Both the position numbers and the translations under genes were made by a program. Source: an uncultured bacterium (GTDB taxonomy: Bacteria > Krumholzibacteriota > Krumholzibacteriia > LZORAL124-64-63). From it: a stretch of DNA of 64,000 nt. Below the pieces are notes generated by a model. The model searched no databases. It had not been told where the DNA came from and was given only the letters and a program-made list of their open reading frames with translations. The stretch is taken from the NCBI GenBank assembly GCA_937864225.1, contig CALMJK010000003.1, positions 248,001 to 312,000 of the forward strand, in the 5' to 3' direction. Below, piece after piece: positions 10,431 through 20,701 of this stretch (position 1 is its first letter; the number at the start of each line of letters is the position of its first letter).

Positions 10431-11666
10431 ATGGAACGGCGCACGGTCGTGGTCACGGGCATCGGGCTGGTCACGTCCATCGGGCTAACGCGGCAGACGA
10501 CGTGGGAAGCCATGGTGGCGGGCCGCAATGGCGTGGGCCCGATCACCTCCTTTCCCACGGACGGCTATCGGACGACGTTCGCCGCGCAGGCGCAGGGGTT
10601 CGACCCGCTCGTCGCGATGGATGCCAAGGCCGCGCGCAAGGCGGACCGGTTCTGCCAGATGGCCCTGGTCGCGGCGGCCGAGGCGACCAGCCAGGCCCAG
10701 CCGGGCCCGGTCGACTCCTTTCGGGCGGGCTGCATCATCGGGTCGGGCATCGGTGGCATGCTCACCTTCGAGGAGCAGCATGCCGCTCTCCTGCAGCGGG
10801 GGCCGTCGCGCGTGTCTCCGCTGTTCATTCCGATGCTGATCTCCGACATGGCCTCGGGCCTGGTTTCGATTCAATACGGCTACCGCGGCCCGAACTGGTG
10901 CACGACCTCGGCGTGCGCGTCGGCCGGACACGCGATCGCGTCCTCGTTCGACATGATCCGCCACGGGCGGGCGGACATCATGATCACCGGCGGCTCCGAG
11001 GCCAGCGTCTGCCCGTCGGCCCTGGCCGGCTTCGGCGCCATGAAGGCCCTCTCCACGCGCAATGAAGCGCCGGCGAGCGCCAGCCGGCCCTTCGACGCCG
11101 AGCGCGACGGATTCGTGCTGGGCGAGGGGGCCGGGATCCTGGTGCTGGAGGAAGCGGGTCGCGCTCGCGCGCGAGGGGCGACCGCCATTTGCGAGATCGC
11201 AGGCTACGGTGCGACGGCCGACGCCTTTCACATGACGCAGCCTGACGAGGAGGGCGCCGGGATGCGCATGGCCATGGCGCTGGCCCTGCAGGACGCGGCG
11301 GTCGCGCCGGAGCAGATCGGCTACATCAACGCGCACGGCACCTCGACGCATTACAACGACAAGATCGAGACCAAGGCCATTCGCGAGGTCTTTGGACCCC
11401 GGGCGGGCAAGCTGGCGGTCAGCTCATGCAAGTCCATGATAGGTCATCTTTTAGGAGCGGCGGGAGCCGTCGAGGCCGCGGCCACCGCGCTGGCGCTCAA
11501 GGAGGGAGTGCTGCCGCCGACCATCAACTATGAGCACCCTGATCCGGAATGCGACCTGGACTACGTGCCCAACCAGGCCCGGCGCGCCCAGGTCGAGGTG
11601 GCGCTCTCGAATTCCTTCGGCTTCGGCGGGCACAATGTCTCGCTCTGCCTGCGGGCCCTGGGCTGA
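10431..11666 (+). CDS. fabF: 3-oxoacyl-ACP synthase II (KAS II)
   Basis: VVVTGIGLVTSIG, TTSACASAGHAI, NAHGTSTHYND, SCKSMIGHLLGAAGAVE. Confidence 0.96.
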   Translation: MERRTVVVTGIGLVTSIGLTRQTTWEAMVAGRNGVGPITSFPTDGYRTTFAAQAQGFDPLVAMDAKAARKADRFCQMALVAAAEATSQAQPGPVDSFRAGCIIGSGIGGMLTFEEQHAALLQRGPSRVSPLFIPMLISDMASGLVSIQYGYRGPNWCTTSACASAGHAIASSFDMIRHGRADIMITGGSEASVCPSALAGFGAMKALSTRNEAPASASRPFDAERDGFVLGEGAGILVLEEAGRARARGATAICEIAGYGATADAFHMTQPDEEGAGMRMAMALALQDAAVAPEQIGYINAHGTSTHYNDKIETKAIREVFGPRAGKLAVSSCKSMIGHLLGAAGAVEAAATALALKEGVLPPTINYEHPDPECDLDYVPNQARRAQVEVALSNSFGFGGHNVSLCLRALG

Positions 11667-11698
11667 GAGGCGGAGCGGCTTGCGCGCCGCGTGGCGGC

Positions 11699-12514
11699 AT
11701 GGGCTGGTTTGACCGACTCCGTCGTTGGTTTCTGCTGGGCCGCCCGGTCGCTGTCGGACCGCGTGACGGACGGGGCGGCCCCGACCTGAATGAGGGCGCG
11801 GTCCGCGCGGCCATCGAGGCCAAGCTCGGTTATCGATTCCGCGATCCGTCCCACCTGCAAAAAGCGCTCGTGCACCGCTCGCACGTGCACGTGATCGGCA
11901 ACGACCGCCGCGACGCGAACGAGCGCCTCGAATTTCTGGGGGACGCGGTGCTGGGGTTGGTGGTGAACGAGTACCTGTACCGTCACTTCCCAAACCGCGA
12001 AGAGGGCGATCTGACCAAGATGAAATCCCTGCTCGTCTGCGGGACGCGTCTATCGGAGATGGCGGGCAAGCTGGATCTCGGGCACGACATCCTGATGAGC
12101 CGCAGCGAGGCGGCGACGGGCGGCCGGCAACGCTCGAGCATCCTGGCCGACACCATGGAGGCGGTGATCGGCGCCGTGTACCTGGACGGGGGTCTGCCGG
12201 CCGCGCAGGCGTTCATCGACCGTTGTCTGCTCGAGGGCGCCGGCAGTGTCCTGTCGCGCCGCGGGCTGGGAAACTACAAGAGCCGCTTGCAGGAACTCAT
12301 CCAGGCCAAGTACAAGACTCCACCTCGCTATCGGGTGCTGCGCGCGGAGGGCCCGGACCACGCGCGGGTGTTCACGGTCGAGGCCGTCTTCAACGGGCTC
12401 GTGCTGGGCGCCGGCGAAGGCCACAACAAGAAGACGGCCGAGCAGCAGGCGGCGCGCAGCGCCCTGGAGCGTCTCGAGGCGGAACCGGAGCTGCTGGATA
12501 GCGGCTCGGCCTGA
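11699..12514 (+). CDS. rnc: Ribonuclease III
   Basis: NERLEFLGDAVLGLVVNEYLY signature; C-terminal dsRBD; downstream of fabF. Confidence 0.95.
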   Translation: MGWFDRLRRWFLLGRPVAVGPRDGRGGPDLNEGAVRAAIEAKLGYRFRDPSHLQKALVHRSHVHVIGNDRRDANERLEFLGDAVLGLVVNEYLYRHFPNREEGDLTKMKSLLVCGTRLSEMAGKLDLGHDILMSRSEAATGGRQRSSILADTMEAVIGAVYLDGGLPAAQAFIDRCLLEGAGSVLSRRGLGNYKSRLQELIQAKYKTPPRYRVLRAEGPDHARVFTVEAVFNGLVLGAGEGHNKKTAEQQAARSALERLEAEPELLDSGSA

Positions 12515-12529
12515 CGCCGGGAAGTCGAC

Positions 12530-13018
12530 ATGCCGAAACCGACACGCCCTCCCGAGCACATCGACTTCATCCACGGCGCCAGAGCCGAGGATCTGTGCGA
12601 GGTGTGCGAGCTGCCCTGCGGCTTCGCGGCGTGCGGACCGACGTGTCACCGGCGGCACTTCCTGGCCGGCCTATTGCGGTGCGCTTACTTTTACCATGGC
12701 TACTGTTTTCTGGTGGATGTTCCCGGATGCGCCTTCGACAACGGCGGGCGCACGGAGGGCACGTGGCTGCCGCTGCTCAACGCTTGGCTTCACAACCGGG
12801 AGCGCTCGGCGGAATCGGAGGACTTCCGGTTGGCGCGCCGGCGCACCGAAGAATACTTGAACGAGCAGATTCAAGCGCAGAACGTGTATCTCTGCCGCTA
12901 CCTCGAAGAGGTCTACAAACAGGCCCTGGAAAGCGGCGGGTCGTTCGACTCCGAAGAAATCGATCAACTCGAAGTCGCCATTCTCAAGCTGCTCTCGGGC
13001 ATGCCCCGGCAGCCATGA
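12530..13018 (+). CDS. Cysteine-rich protein of unknown function
   Basis: 162-aa ORF with CEVCELPCGFAACGPTCH cluster; overlaps the next start. Confidence 0.75.
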   Translation: MPKPTRPPEHIDFIHGARAEDLCEVCELPCGFAACGPTCHRRHFLAGLLRCAYFYHGYCFLVDVPGCAFDNGGRTEGTWLPLLNAWLHNRERSAESEDFRLARRRTEEYLNEQIQAQNVYLCRYLEEVYKQALESGGSFDSEEIDQLEVAILKLLSGMPRQP

Positions 13019-14856
13019 CGAGCGCGCGGCGATCCGGCGCCCTGCTGGCCGCCCTCCTGGTCGCCCTGCTGCGCGGCGGCGCGAGCGCGCCGCAGCCGGC
13101 GGCGGCGACCGCCGCGGATGTGCCGGCCGATTCTTCCGCGACGGATCTCCCTTTCGGCGCCCTGACCAGCTTTCTCATGGGCGCGCACCTGCTGGCGCGT
13201 GACGATCCCGCCGGAGCGCTGCCGTATCTGGACTACGCGCATCGCGTCGCGCCCCTCGATCAGCCCATTGCCGACGTCTACGTGGCCACGCTCCTGACGC
13301 TGGCCCGCCGGGACGAGGCGATCGCGGTGCTGACGGCCATGGCCGCCGCCCGGCCGTCCGAACGAGGCGTCCACACACGCCTGGCGTCCGTGCTGGCCGA
13401 CGCGCAGCGGTGGGACGAAGCGCTGGCCGCCATCTCGGCGGCGCGTCAAGCCGGCGACAACGGCCTGGACGTGCGCCTCTTGGAAGCGGAAGTGCTCGCG
13501 CGCGCGGGCAGAACCGCCCAGGCGATCGACGCCTATCGGCTCGCGACCGTGGCGGGCGCCTGGCAGAACGAGCAGGCCGTCCTGATGCTCGGCGCCTTGC
13601 TGGCCGAAGCCGGCCGTGCCAACGAACTGCCGGAACTCTGGCGCGAGGCGCTGGGCGCGAATCCCAACGCATCCCGCGTGCGAGAGGTCGCGCTGGGCGG
13701 GCTGGCGCAAATGGGACGGGACACCGAGGTGATCGCGATCGCGGCGCAGGGCGACAGCCTGCTGGAGGGCGCGTCGGTCGCGACCCAAACGCACGCGGCG
13801 ATCGAGGGCGGCGATGTCGAGGCGACTGGCGCGGAGCCGGACTTCTCCTGGATGGCCCAAGCCGCCAAACTCATTGTCCAACACGGCGGGGCGCAACGGG
13901 CCATTGCCGCCCTCGAGCAGCGCAGACAGGCCGGGAGCCTGAGCACGGAAGGCGAGATGTGGCTGGCCAGGTTGTTGCTCCACGAGGAGCGATGGGACGA
14001 CGGGGTCGGCGTCTTGCGAGCCGTGTTGAACAAGCGCCCGGAGCTGGCCAGGGCGCGGCTGTTGCTAGGTGAGACGCTGATCAGCCGCGGTGAGATGCAG
14101 GAAGCCGAAGCCCAGCTGCGCAGCGCCGTCGCGCTCGCTCCCAACGATCCGGCCTGTCTCGTGGCACTCGTGAGGGCGCTGGCGCTGCAGGCCGGACACA
14201 CGGGCGCCGCCGCGGCGCGGGGCTCGGCGCAGTGGGCCGAATTGGCACGCCTGACGAGCTTGGCCGGCGGCCTGGTCAGCTCGGACGACGCGCGAGGGCT
14301 GATGATCCTCGGCTACGCCCTGCGCGGCCTCGACGACCTGGAAGGGGCCGCGCGGCACTTCGAGGCCGCGTCGCGCCTGCCTGGAGTGAGGCGCGAGTCT
14401 TTGCTCCAATTGGCGGCTTGTCAGGAAGCGCGGGAATCGTACCAGGAAGCTATCGCCACGCTCGAGACGCTGCGGCGCGAGTTCCCCGACGATCCGACCG
14501 TCGCCAACTCGCTGGGCTACCTGTTGGCCGAGCGCGGCGTGGAACTGGGCCGGGCCGAGGCCTTGGTGCAGGAAGCGCTGGCCCGCCAGCCAGACAATCC
14601 CCACTACGTGGACTCCCTGGGCTGGGTGGCCTTCCAAAGCGGGGATTTCCCCAAGGCGTTCGATCTGCTCGTGCGGGCGGCGAACGACGCGCCGGACGAG
14701 CCGGAGATCCTCGAGCACCTCGCCCGCACGCTGTGGGCGCTGGGCCGTTCGGACGAGGCCGTGACGGTCGTGCGACGCGCCTTGTCGGCCGGGGGCGAGC
14801 CGAAGCGTCTGCAGGCGTTGCTGCGGCAGTTCCAAGCGGGCGGCGTCGAGCCGTGA
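13015..14856 (+). CDS. TPR-repeat secreted/lipoprotein-like protein
   Basis: Signal-like N-terminus and many TPR-like segments (e.g. NSLGYLLAERGVELGRAEALVQEALARQPDNPHYVDSLGW). Confidence 0.85.
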   Translation: MTSARRSGALLAALLVALLRGGASAPQPAAATAADVPADSSATDLPFGALTSFLMGAHLLARDDPAGALPYLDYAHRVAPLDQPIADVYVATLLTLARRDEAIAVLTAMAAARPSERGVHTRLASVLADAQRWDEALAAISAARQAGDNGLDVRLLEAEVLARAGRTAQAIDAYRLATVAGAWQNEQAVLMLGALLAEAGRANELPELWREALGANPNASRVREVALGGLAQMGRDTEVIAIAAQGDSLLEGASVATQTHAAIEGGDVEATGAEPDFSWMAQAAKLIVQHGGAQRAIAALEQRRQAGSLSTEGEMWLARLLLHEERWDDGVGVLRAVLNKRPELARARLLLGETLISRGEMQEAEAQLRSAVALAPNDPACLVALVRALALQAGHTGAAAARGSAQWAELARLTSLAGGLVSSDDARGLMILGYALRGLDDLEGAARHFEAASRLPGVRRESLLQLAACQEARESYQEAIATLETLRREFPDDPTVANSLGYLLAERGVELGRAEALVQEALARQPDNPHYVDSLGWVAFQSGDFPKAFDLLVRAANDAPDEPEILEHLARTLWALGRSDEAVTVVRRALSAGGEPKRLQALLRQFQAGGVEP

Positions 14857-15695
14857 AAAGAACGCGACACGGTGCGAGCAAGAGGCGACGCTGCTGGGCA
14901 GCGGCGGTCGCGCTGTCGCTGCTGAGCTGGACGCCGTGGCCCGCCCGCGGCTCTGCTGACCAGGCGCCTGGGGTCGCGGGGCTGTTGCGCTCGGCCACGT
15001 GGGAAGCGCGGGCGGTCGGTGAGCATTGGACGGGATCCGCGTGCTGGCTGCGCGCGGCTCAAGATGAATTGCGCATCGACGTCGCTCGCCACCCGACCGC
15101 CCTGACGCCGCAGGCGCCGGCGTGGGATCGCTTGCTGGCGCGAGCGGGGGAGGGATGGACGGCGGTACTCGGCTCCCAGGGGGCCGTGATCGGCCGCTGG
15201 GGCGAAGCGTTCACGGCGCCGGAGCCGGCGCTGACGCTCAGACTCCAGGTGCTGCTGGCGTTGCTGGAAGCGGGTCCCGACGGCTCGTTGGCCGGCCTGC
15301 CGGTCGCCGTGGAAGCCGGGCGCGAGCCGCCGGGGCGGCGAGGCGCCGGGCTGGGTTGGCGGCGCGCCGGCGATCCGTCGCCGGCTCCGTGGCGCCTGTG
15401 CCTGCCCGAGGCGGGCCGGTTGCGCGAGCGTGCGCAGACGCGTGGCAGGGGCAGGGGCGGTGCCGGCGAGGTCTGGCGGATGGCGTGGACGGACGCGGGC
15501 GAGCAGCCGCGGTGCCTGCACTTGCGTTCGTCGAGGACGCCGGGCGCGCTCACGGTGTGGCCAACTGACGTGCTGGGAGTGACTTTTGCGCCCGAGGAGG
15601 CCTTCGTGCCCTTCTGGGGGCTGGCAGAGGTGCTGGCGTTTCCAGCGGGCAGTCCCGCGCCAGGCGGCGCCGGGCAGGCCAGGCAGGCCCGCTGA
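14853..15695 (+). CDS. Hypothetical exported protein
   Basis: GTG start overlapping TPR stop (GTGA); hydrophobic signal-like N-terminus; no family recognised. Confidence 0.6.
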   Translation: MKRTRHGASKRRRCWAAAVALSLLSWTPWPARGSADQAPGVAGLLRSATWEARAVGEHWTGSACWLRAAQDELRIDVARHPTALTPQAPAWDRLLARAGEGWTAVLGSQGAVIGRWGEAFTAPEPALTLRLQVLLALLEAGPDGSLAGLPVAVEAGREPPGRRGAGLGWRRAGDPSPAPWRLCLPEAGRLRERAQTRGRGRGGAGEVWRMAWTDAGEQPRCLHLRSSRTPGALTVWPTDVLGVTFAPEEAFVPFWGLAEVLAFPAGSPAPGGAGQARQAR

Positions 15696-15782
15696 CCGGC
15701 GTGGATCGCGTGGGACGGGAACTTGCCCCCCGCGTTGCTGTTTCAAACCCGGTCGCGCCTGCCGCGGCCGGAGGATGGGAGA

Positions 15783-16487
15783 ATGCGCGTGTCTCTGAGC
15801 GAGTTTCGTCCACCGCGCGAAGGCGCGGCGGCGCCTGCCCTGCGGGAGCTGCGCGACGAAGAGCTCATCGAGCGGGTGCAGCAGGGACAGCGCCGGGCCT
15901 TCGATGAGATCGTGCGCCGGTACAAGGGACGTTTGAACAACTTCATCCTGCGCATGGTGCACGACCCGCTGGAGGCGGAGGAACTGACCCAGGACACGTT
16001 GATTCGGGTCTACGTCCACGCGGACAAGTATCGCGAGATCGCGCGGTTTTCGACCTGGGTGTTCACGATTGCCACGAACTTGGTGCGCAACCGGGTGCGT
16101 CAGCGGAAGCGGCAGCCGACGTGGTTGAGCCTGAACCCCGCGCCGGAGGACGACGAGGTGCCGCTGGACCCGCCTGATCCGCGGGCTGATCCGTCGCGCC
16201 AGGTCGAGCGGGAGGAGTTGGGGCGCCTGATCAGCCACGCCACCAGCCGCATCCCGGAGAAGTACCGCGTCCCGTTTCTGCTGCGGGAAGTCGAACAGCT
16301 GTCGTACGAGGAGATTCAGCGCGTGACCGGCCTGAAGCTGGGCACCGTGCGCTCACGCATCAATCGGGCGAGAGCGCGGTTTCGCCGGCATATCAAGCCG
16401 CTGTTGCGCAACGAGGCGTTGCTGGCCGAACTGGAACAGATCGAGGCCAGGCTCGCCGCGGAAGAAGGGTCGGATTCCGACGATTGA
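15783..16487 (+). CDS. RNA polymerase ECF-type sigma factor
   Basis: IVRRYKGRLNNFILRMV...AEELTQDTLIRVY sigma2; PFLLREVEQLSYEEIQRVTGLKLGTVRSRINRAR sigma4. Confidence 0.92.
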   Translation: MRVSLSEFRPPREGAAAPALRELRDEELIERVQQGQRRAFDEIVRRYKGRLNNFILRMVHDPLEAEELTQDTLIRVYVHADKYREIARFSTWVFTIATNLVRNRVRQRKRQPTWLSLNPAPEDDEVPLDPPDPRADPSRQVEREELGRLISHATSRIPEKYRVPFLLREVEQLSYEEIQRVTGLKLGTVRSRINRARARFRRHIKPLLRNEALLAELEQIEARLAAEEGSDSDD

Positions 16488-16504
16488 GTGCGGGAGGGAT
16501 TCGG

Positions 16505-17317
16505 ATGTTTTGCCGTCGCGCCCGGAGTTTCATCAGCCTCGCCCTGGACGGCGCGCTGCCTGCCGATCGGACCATCACGCTCACTCGCCATCTCGAAGGG
16601 TGCGCGCGCTGCCGCGAGTATCAGACCGACCTGCAGTTGGGCCGGCGCTTGCTCGCGACCAGCGCTCCGGCCCTCGCGGACGGGTTCGAGTGGCGCCTGC
16701 AACTGAGGCTCAATCGGACGCTGCAAGAGGCGGCGCGCGCCGCGGCCTCGGCTTGGGACGCGCCGCCCGCGGGCGCCGGTCGTTGGCTCAGGGGCGCGGG
16801 GCTGGCCGCCGTGGGCGGGTTGGCCTTGGCGGCCGCGGTGGGTCTGTTCTTGTTGCCGGGCGAGTGGTCCGTGCCCGCGCCGCGAGAGCCCGGCGTGCCC
16901 GGCGCGCTGGTCGAGCGGAACGCGCCTCAGGAGCCGGCGCCGGCGTCGGCGCCGCAGATCGCGATCGTGGAGGCGCCTGCCACGGTCACCTCGACCGCGG
17001 GAGACCCGACGCGGACCTCCGTGTCGGGCCAGTCGAGAACGACGTGGTTCGGCCGCGAGGGCACGGGCCGGGCCGTGGATTTGCGGCTGTCGGGGGCGCC
17101 GGATCCGCGCGGCTTGCTCGAGCGCCAGGGATGGTCCGGGGGCAGTCTCGAGGATCTGCGCAGCATCGCCACCCTGCGCGACCAGAATCGCCGGTTGCGG
17201 GATGCGCTCGCCCAAGCTCAGCGCGAGGTGATCTTGCTGCGCGCGCAGTCCGACACGGCCCGTGGCGGTTTGGCCGCGGACGCCGGTGGGCAGCGGGAGG
17301 CTCCGCAGACGCGATGA
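16505..17317 (+). CDS. Anti-sigma factor with zf-HC2-like N-terminus and one TM segment
   Basis: HLEGCARCREYQ zinc finger; GLAAVGGLALAAAVGLFLLPG TM; immediately follows ECF sigma. Confidence 0.82.
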   Translation: MFCRRARSFISLALDGALPADRTITLTRHLEGCARCREYQTDLQLGRRLLATSAPALADGFEWRLQLRLNRTLQEAARAAASAWDAPPAGAGRWLRGAGLAAVGGLALAAAVGLFLLPGEWSVPAPREPGVPGALVERNAPQEPAPASAPQIAIVEAPATVTSTAGDPTRTSVSGQSRTTWFGREGTGRAVDLRLSGAPDPRGLLERQGWSGGSLEDLRSIATLRDQNRRLRDALAQAQREVILLRAQSDTARGGLAADAGGQREAPQTR

Positions 17318-18387
17318 AGAGACACGATCGTCGCCGGCGGGGCCTGATCCTGGCCGTGTGCGGTCTCGTGCTGCTGGCGGCGTCCGGCGCCGGGGCGCAG
17401 CGGGAGAGCGAGAGCGCCATTCTCATGGCGGTCGGCTCTTACGGGGATCTGGCGGTCGCGCTTTCTTCGGCGTCGCTGCGGCCCCTCGCCGAGCCCGCGG
17501 TCGAGCGACTGAACGACACGCTCACCTTCGTCATCAAGGAAGAGCGCCGTTTCACGGTCGATTGGTACGCGGGGCGCGACTGGAAGTACGCGCACGACTA
17601 CAAGAACCTCCTGATCATCGTGGATTGGAACGACGGCGGCGAGGTCGTCGCGGCAGCGCAGAAGCTGCTCGGCCCGGGCGATCTGGCGCGCCTGCGGACT
17701 GCGGAGGGCGGCCTCGTGCAGCTGATCGATCCCTACCTGTCATATCAATACGGCGTGCTGCTGGCCGCCAACGACCGCGCCGCGCTGAAGCGCCTTCTCG
17801 AGAGGAACGCGCCGCGCATCAGGGCGCTCGTCGAGGCGCAGAACCACGAGCGGATACGGCGGCAATTCCGGCGGGAAGGACTGCGCGAGACCCTGACGAG
17901 CAGATACTGGAGCCGCCATCGCTTCCTGATCGACATCCCCAACGCGTACCGCGAGAATCAAGTCCAGCCCCGCGGCTTCCCCGGGATCGAATGGGTGCGC
18001 AACGGGCCCACCCGCGGCATCACCCTCATGTGGCGGAAAGCACAGAACCCGGCGGCCATGTTGCGCGATCGCGCCGCGCTGCTCGCGATGCGGCGCGAGA
18101 TGGGCGACGCGCTGCACCACGAAGACCTGAGCGATGCCGATCTGCAGTGGCGGGAAACCAAGCTCGGCGACCTGCCGGCGCTGTGCTTGACGGGCTCCTG
18201 GACCAGTCGCGAACTCGTCGGCGGAGGCGCCTTCTGGTGCTATTTCGTCGCGGATCCGGAGGGCGGCAGGGTGTTCTGCCTGGACCTGCTGGCGTTCATG
18301 CCGAGCCTGGACGAGCCGAAGATGCCGCTGTACCGCGAGATGCTGGCCATCGCCGAGACCTTTTCGCTCCGCGCCCCCCACCCATAG
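17314..18387 (+). CDS. DUF4837 family exported protein
   Basis: Signal peptide; KNLLIIVDW..., FLIDIPNAYRENQ, ETKLGDLPALCLTGSW match the DUF4837 pattern. Confidence 0.7.
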   Translation: MKRHDRRRRGLILAVCGLVLLAASGAGAQRESESAILMAVGSYGDLAVALSSASLRPLAEPAVERLNDTLTFVIKEERRFTVDWYAGRDWKYAHDYKNLLIIVDWNDGGEVVAAAQKLLGPGDLARLRTAEGGLVQLIDPYLSYQYGVLLAANDRAALKRLLERNAPRIRALVEAQNHERIRRQFRREGLRETLTSRYWSRHRFLIDIPNAYRENQVQPRGFPGIEWVRNGPTRGITLMWRKAQNPAAMLRDRAALLAMRREMGDALHHEDLSDADLQWRETKLGDLPALCLTGSWTSRELVGGGAFWCYFVADPEGGRVFCLDLLAFMPSLDEPKMPLYREMLAIAETFSLRAPHP

Positions 18388-18446
18388 ACGCCGCGACGGC
18401 CGGCGGCGAGTCGGGCCCCGAGACCGGTGCGCTGGCGCGCCGGTCA

Positions 18447-18474
18447 TTGACTTCCGGACGAAACCGCGCATTCT
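18447..18474 (+). promoter_or_regulatory. Possible promoter TTGACT-N16-CATTCT upstream of nfeD
   Basis: Hexamers upstream of GTG 18498. Confidence 0.35.
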
Positions 18475-18497
18475 CAAGCAGAACGAACGGGGGGGCG

Positions 18498-19859
18498 GTG
18501 TTCGGCTGCGTTTCAGGCAGACGTCTGCGCGCCGCGCGGACGTGGGCGGCGGGCGTGGGGTTGGCGGGCCTGCTGGCTTGCCCCGCGGCAGCGTCGCCGG
18601 CGCGCGCGGGCGCGCCGGCCCTGACGCGCGTGGTCGTGGGCAGGGTGGAGGGGGTCATCGGGCCCATCACCGCGGACTACCTGAGCGCCGGGCTGCAACG
18701 CGCCGCCGGCGAGGGCGCCGAATTGTACGTGCTGGAGCTCGACACGCCCGGTGGGCTCGATCCCGCCATGCGGCGGATGGTTCAGGCGATTCTTGCCTCG
18801 CCCATCGCCGTCGCGGTTTGGGTGGGACCGGCGGGCGCGCGGGCCGCCTCGGCGGGTTTCTTCTTGCTGACGGCGGCGCACGTGGCGGCGATGGAACCGA
18901 CCACCAACACCGGCGCGGCCAGTCCGGTGTCGCTCGGCGGCGGCATGGACTCGACGATGGCCGCCAAGGTGACGAACGACGCGGCGGCCTACATCCGCGC
19001 GCTGGCCGAGCTGCGCGGGCGGAACGCGGACTGGTGCGAGCGGGCGGTGCGGGAGGCGGTCTCGGCGCCGGCGGCGCAGGCCGTGCGGCTGGGGGTCGCC
19101 GACCTCGTCGCCGAGGACGTCGCGGCATTGCTGGCGGCGATCGATGGACGCGTGGTCAAGCTGCCGGGGGGCGACAAGACGCTGCGCACGGCCGGCGCCG
19201 AACTCGTGCGCAGGCCGCCCGGCTGGCGCGCGCGTCTGTTGCAGCGGATCACGGACCCGACGATTGCCTACATCTGCCTGCTGCTGGGTTTCTACGGCCT
19301 GTTCTTCGAGCTCAGCAATCCCGGATCGGTGTTGCCGGGCGTGGTCGGCGCCCTCTGCCTCCTGGTGGCGTTCATGGCGCTGCAGAGCCTGCCGGTCAAT
19401 CTCGCGGGCCTGCTGTTGCTGGTGCTGGGCCTGGGGTTGTTTTTGCTGGAGGTCAAGGTGACGAGCCATGGCGTCCTGGCGGCCGGCGGCACGGTGGGCC
19501 TGCTCCTGGGGTCGCTGCTGCTGTTTGAAACAGTGCCTCCTTTCGCGGCCCTCTCGCTGGGGATCGTGCTGCCGGCGGTGGTGGTGACGGCGGCCTTCTT
19601 CCTGCTGATCGTCGGGTTGGGCCTGGCGGCGCAGCGGCGGCCTCCGCGCGCCGGCCTGGAATCGCTGCCGGGGGAGGTGGCGGAGGTCGTGCGCGACGAT
19701 GGCCCGAGCGGACAGGGGCACGCGCTGCGGGTGATGGTGGTCGGCGAATTGTGGGCGGCCCGCTCCGACCGCCCGCTGGGGCGGGGCGAGCGCGTGCGCG
19801 TCACGGGTCGCGAGGGGCGCACGCTCTTGGTCGAGCGGATGGGTGAGGACGAGTCATGA
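18498..19859 (+). CDS. nfeD: NfeD-family ClpP-class membrane serine protease
   Basis: [40 protein letters not shown] (ClpP-like Ser), C-terminal TM helices and NfeD beta-barrel. Confidence 0.9.
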   Translation: MFGCVSGRRLRAARTWAAGVGLAGLLACPAAASPARAGAPALTRVVVGRVEGVIGPITADYLSAGLQRAAGEGAELYVLELDTPGGLDPAMRRMVQAILASPIAVAVWVGPAGARAASAGFFLLTAAHVAAMEPTTNTGAASPVSLGGGMDSTMAAKVTNDAAAYIRALAELRGRNADWCERAVREAVSAPAAQAVRLGVADLVAEDVAALLAAIDGRVVKLPGGDKTLRTAGAELVRRPPGWRARLLQRITDPTIAYICLLLGFYGLFFELSNPGSVLPGVVGALCLLVAFMALQSLPVNLAGLLLLVLGLGLFLLEVKVTSHGVLAAGGTVGLLLGSLLLFETVPPFAALSLGIVLPAVVVTAAFFLLIVGLGLAAQRRPPRAGLESLPGEVAEVVRDDGPSGQGHALRVMVVGELWAARSDRPLGRGERVRVTGREGRTLLVERMGEDES

Positions 19860-19896
19860 CGGGCGGTCGGCGTGTTCTTCGGCAAGGGGGTGCGTG

Positions 19897-20655
19897 ATGA
19901 CGACCATGTCGCTGGGCTTGGTCCTTTTTCTGGCCCTGCTGTTCTTCGCCAACGCGGTGCGCGTCTTGCGCGAATACGAGCGGGCCGTTGTGTTCCGCCT
20001 GGGGCGCTTGATCGGCATCAAGGGCCCCGGTCTGGTCATTCTGATTCCGCTGATCGACCGCATGGTGCGCATCAGCCTGCGCACCGTGCCGATGGATGTC
20101 GCGCCGCAGGATGTCATCACGCGCGACAACGTGTCCGTCAAGGTGAACGCGGTCATCTATTTCCGGGTCGTGGAGCCGGATCGCGCGGTGATCAACGTGG
20201 AGGATTTTCTGTTCGCCACCACCCAAATGGCGCAGACGACGCTGCGCAGCGTGGTAGGGCAGGCCGAGCTGGACGATCTGCTGTCGAATCGCGAGAAGCT
20301 CAATCTCGAGTTGCAGCAGATCTTGGACGCCGCCACCGACCCCTGGGGCATCAAGGTCTCCACGGTCGAGATCAAGGACGTGGACCTGCCGGTCGAGATG
20401 CGCCGGGCCATGGCCAGGCAAGCGGAGGCGGAACGCGAGCGGCGAGCGAAGGTCATCCACGCCGACGGCGAGTTCCAGGCGAGCGAGCGGTTGGCGGAGG
20501 CCGCCAAGATCCTGTCGGTGGATCCCGCGGCGCTGCAGCTGCGCTATCTGCAGACGCTGTCCGAGATCGCGCGCGAGAACAACTCGACCACGATTTTCCC
20601 GGTGCCGATCGATCTGCTGCGGGCCTGGTTGGGCGATCGCGTCCGGCAGGGCTAG
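19897..20655 (+). CDS. Slipin / SPFH-domain (stomatin-like) protein
   Basis: [60 protein letters not shown]. Confidence 0.93.
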   Translation: MTTMSLGLVLFLALLFFANAVRVLREYERAVVFRLGRLIGIKGPGLVILIPLIDRMVRISLRTVPMDVAPQDVITRDNVSVKVNAVIYFRVVEPDRAVINVEDFLFATTQMAQTTLRSVVGQAELDDLLSNREKLNLELQQILDAATDPWGIKVSTVEIKDVDLPVEMRRAMARQAEAERERRAKVIHADGEFQASERLAEAAKILSVDPAALQLRYLQTLSEIARENNSTTIFPVPIDLLRAWLGDRVRQG

Positions 20656-20701
20656 GCGGCGGGCGTTGGTGTGCGACCGAGGGCGGGGGGGAGCTTGAAC
20701 G

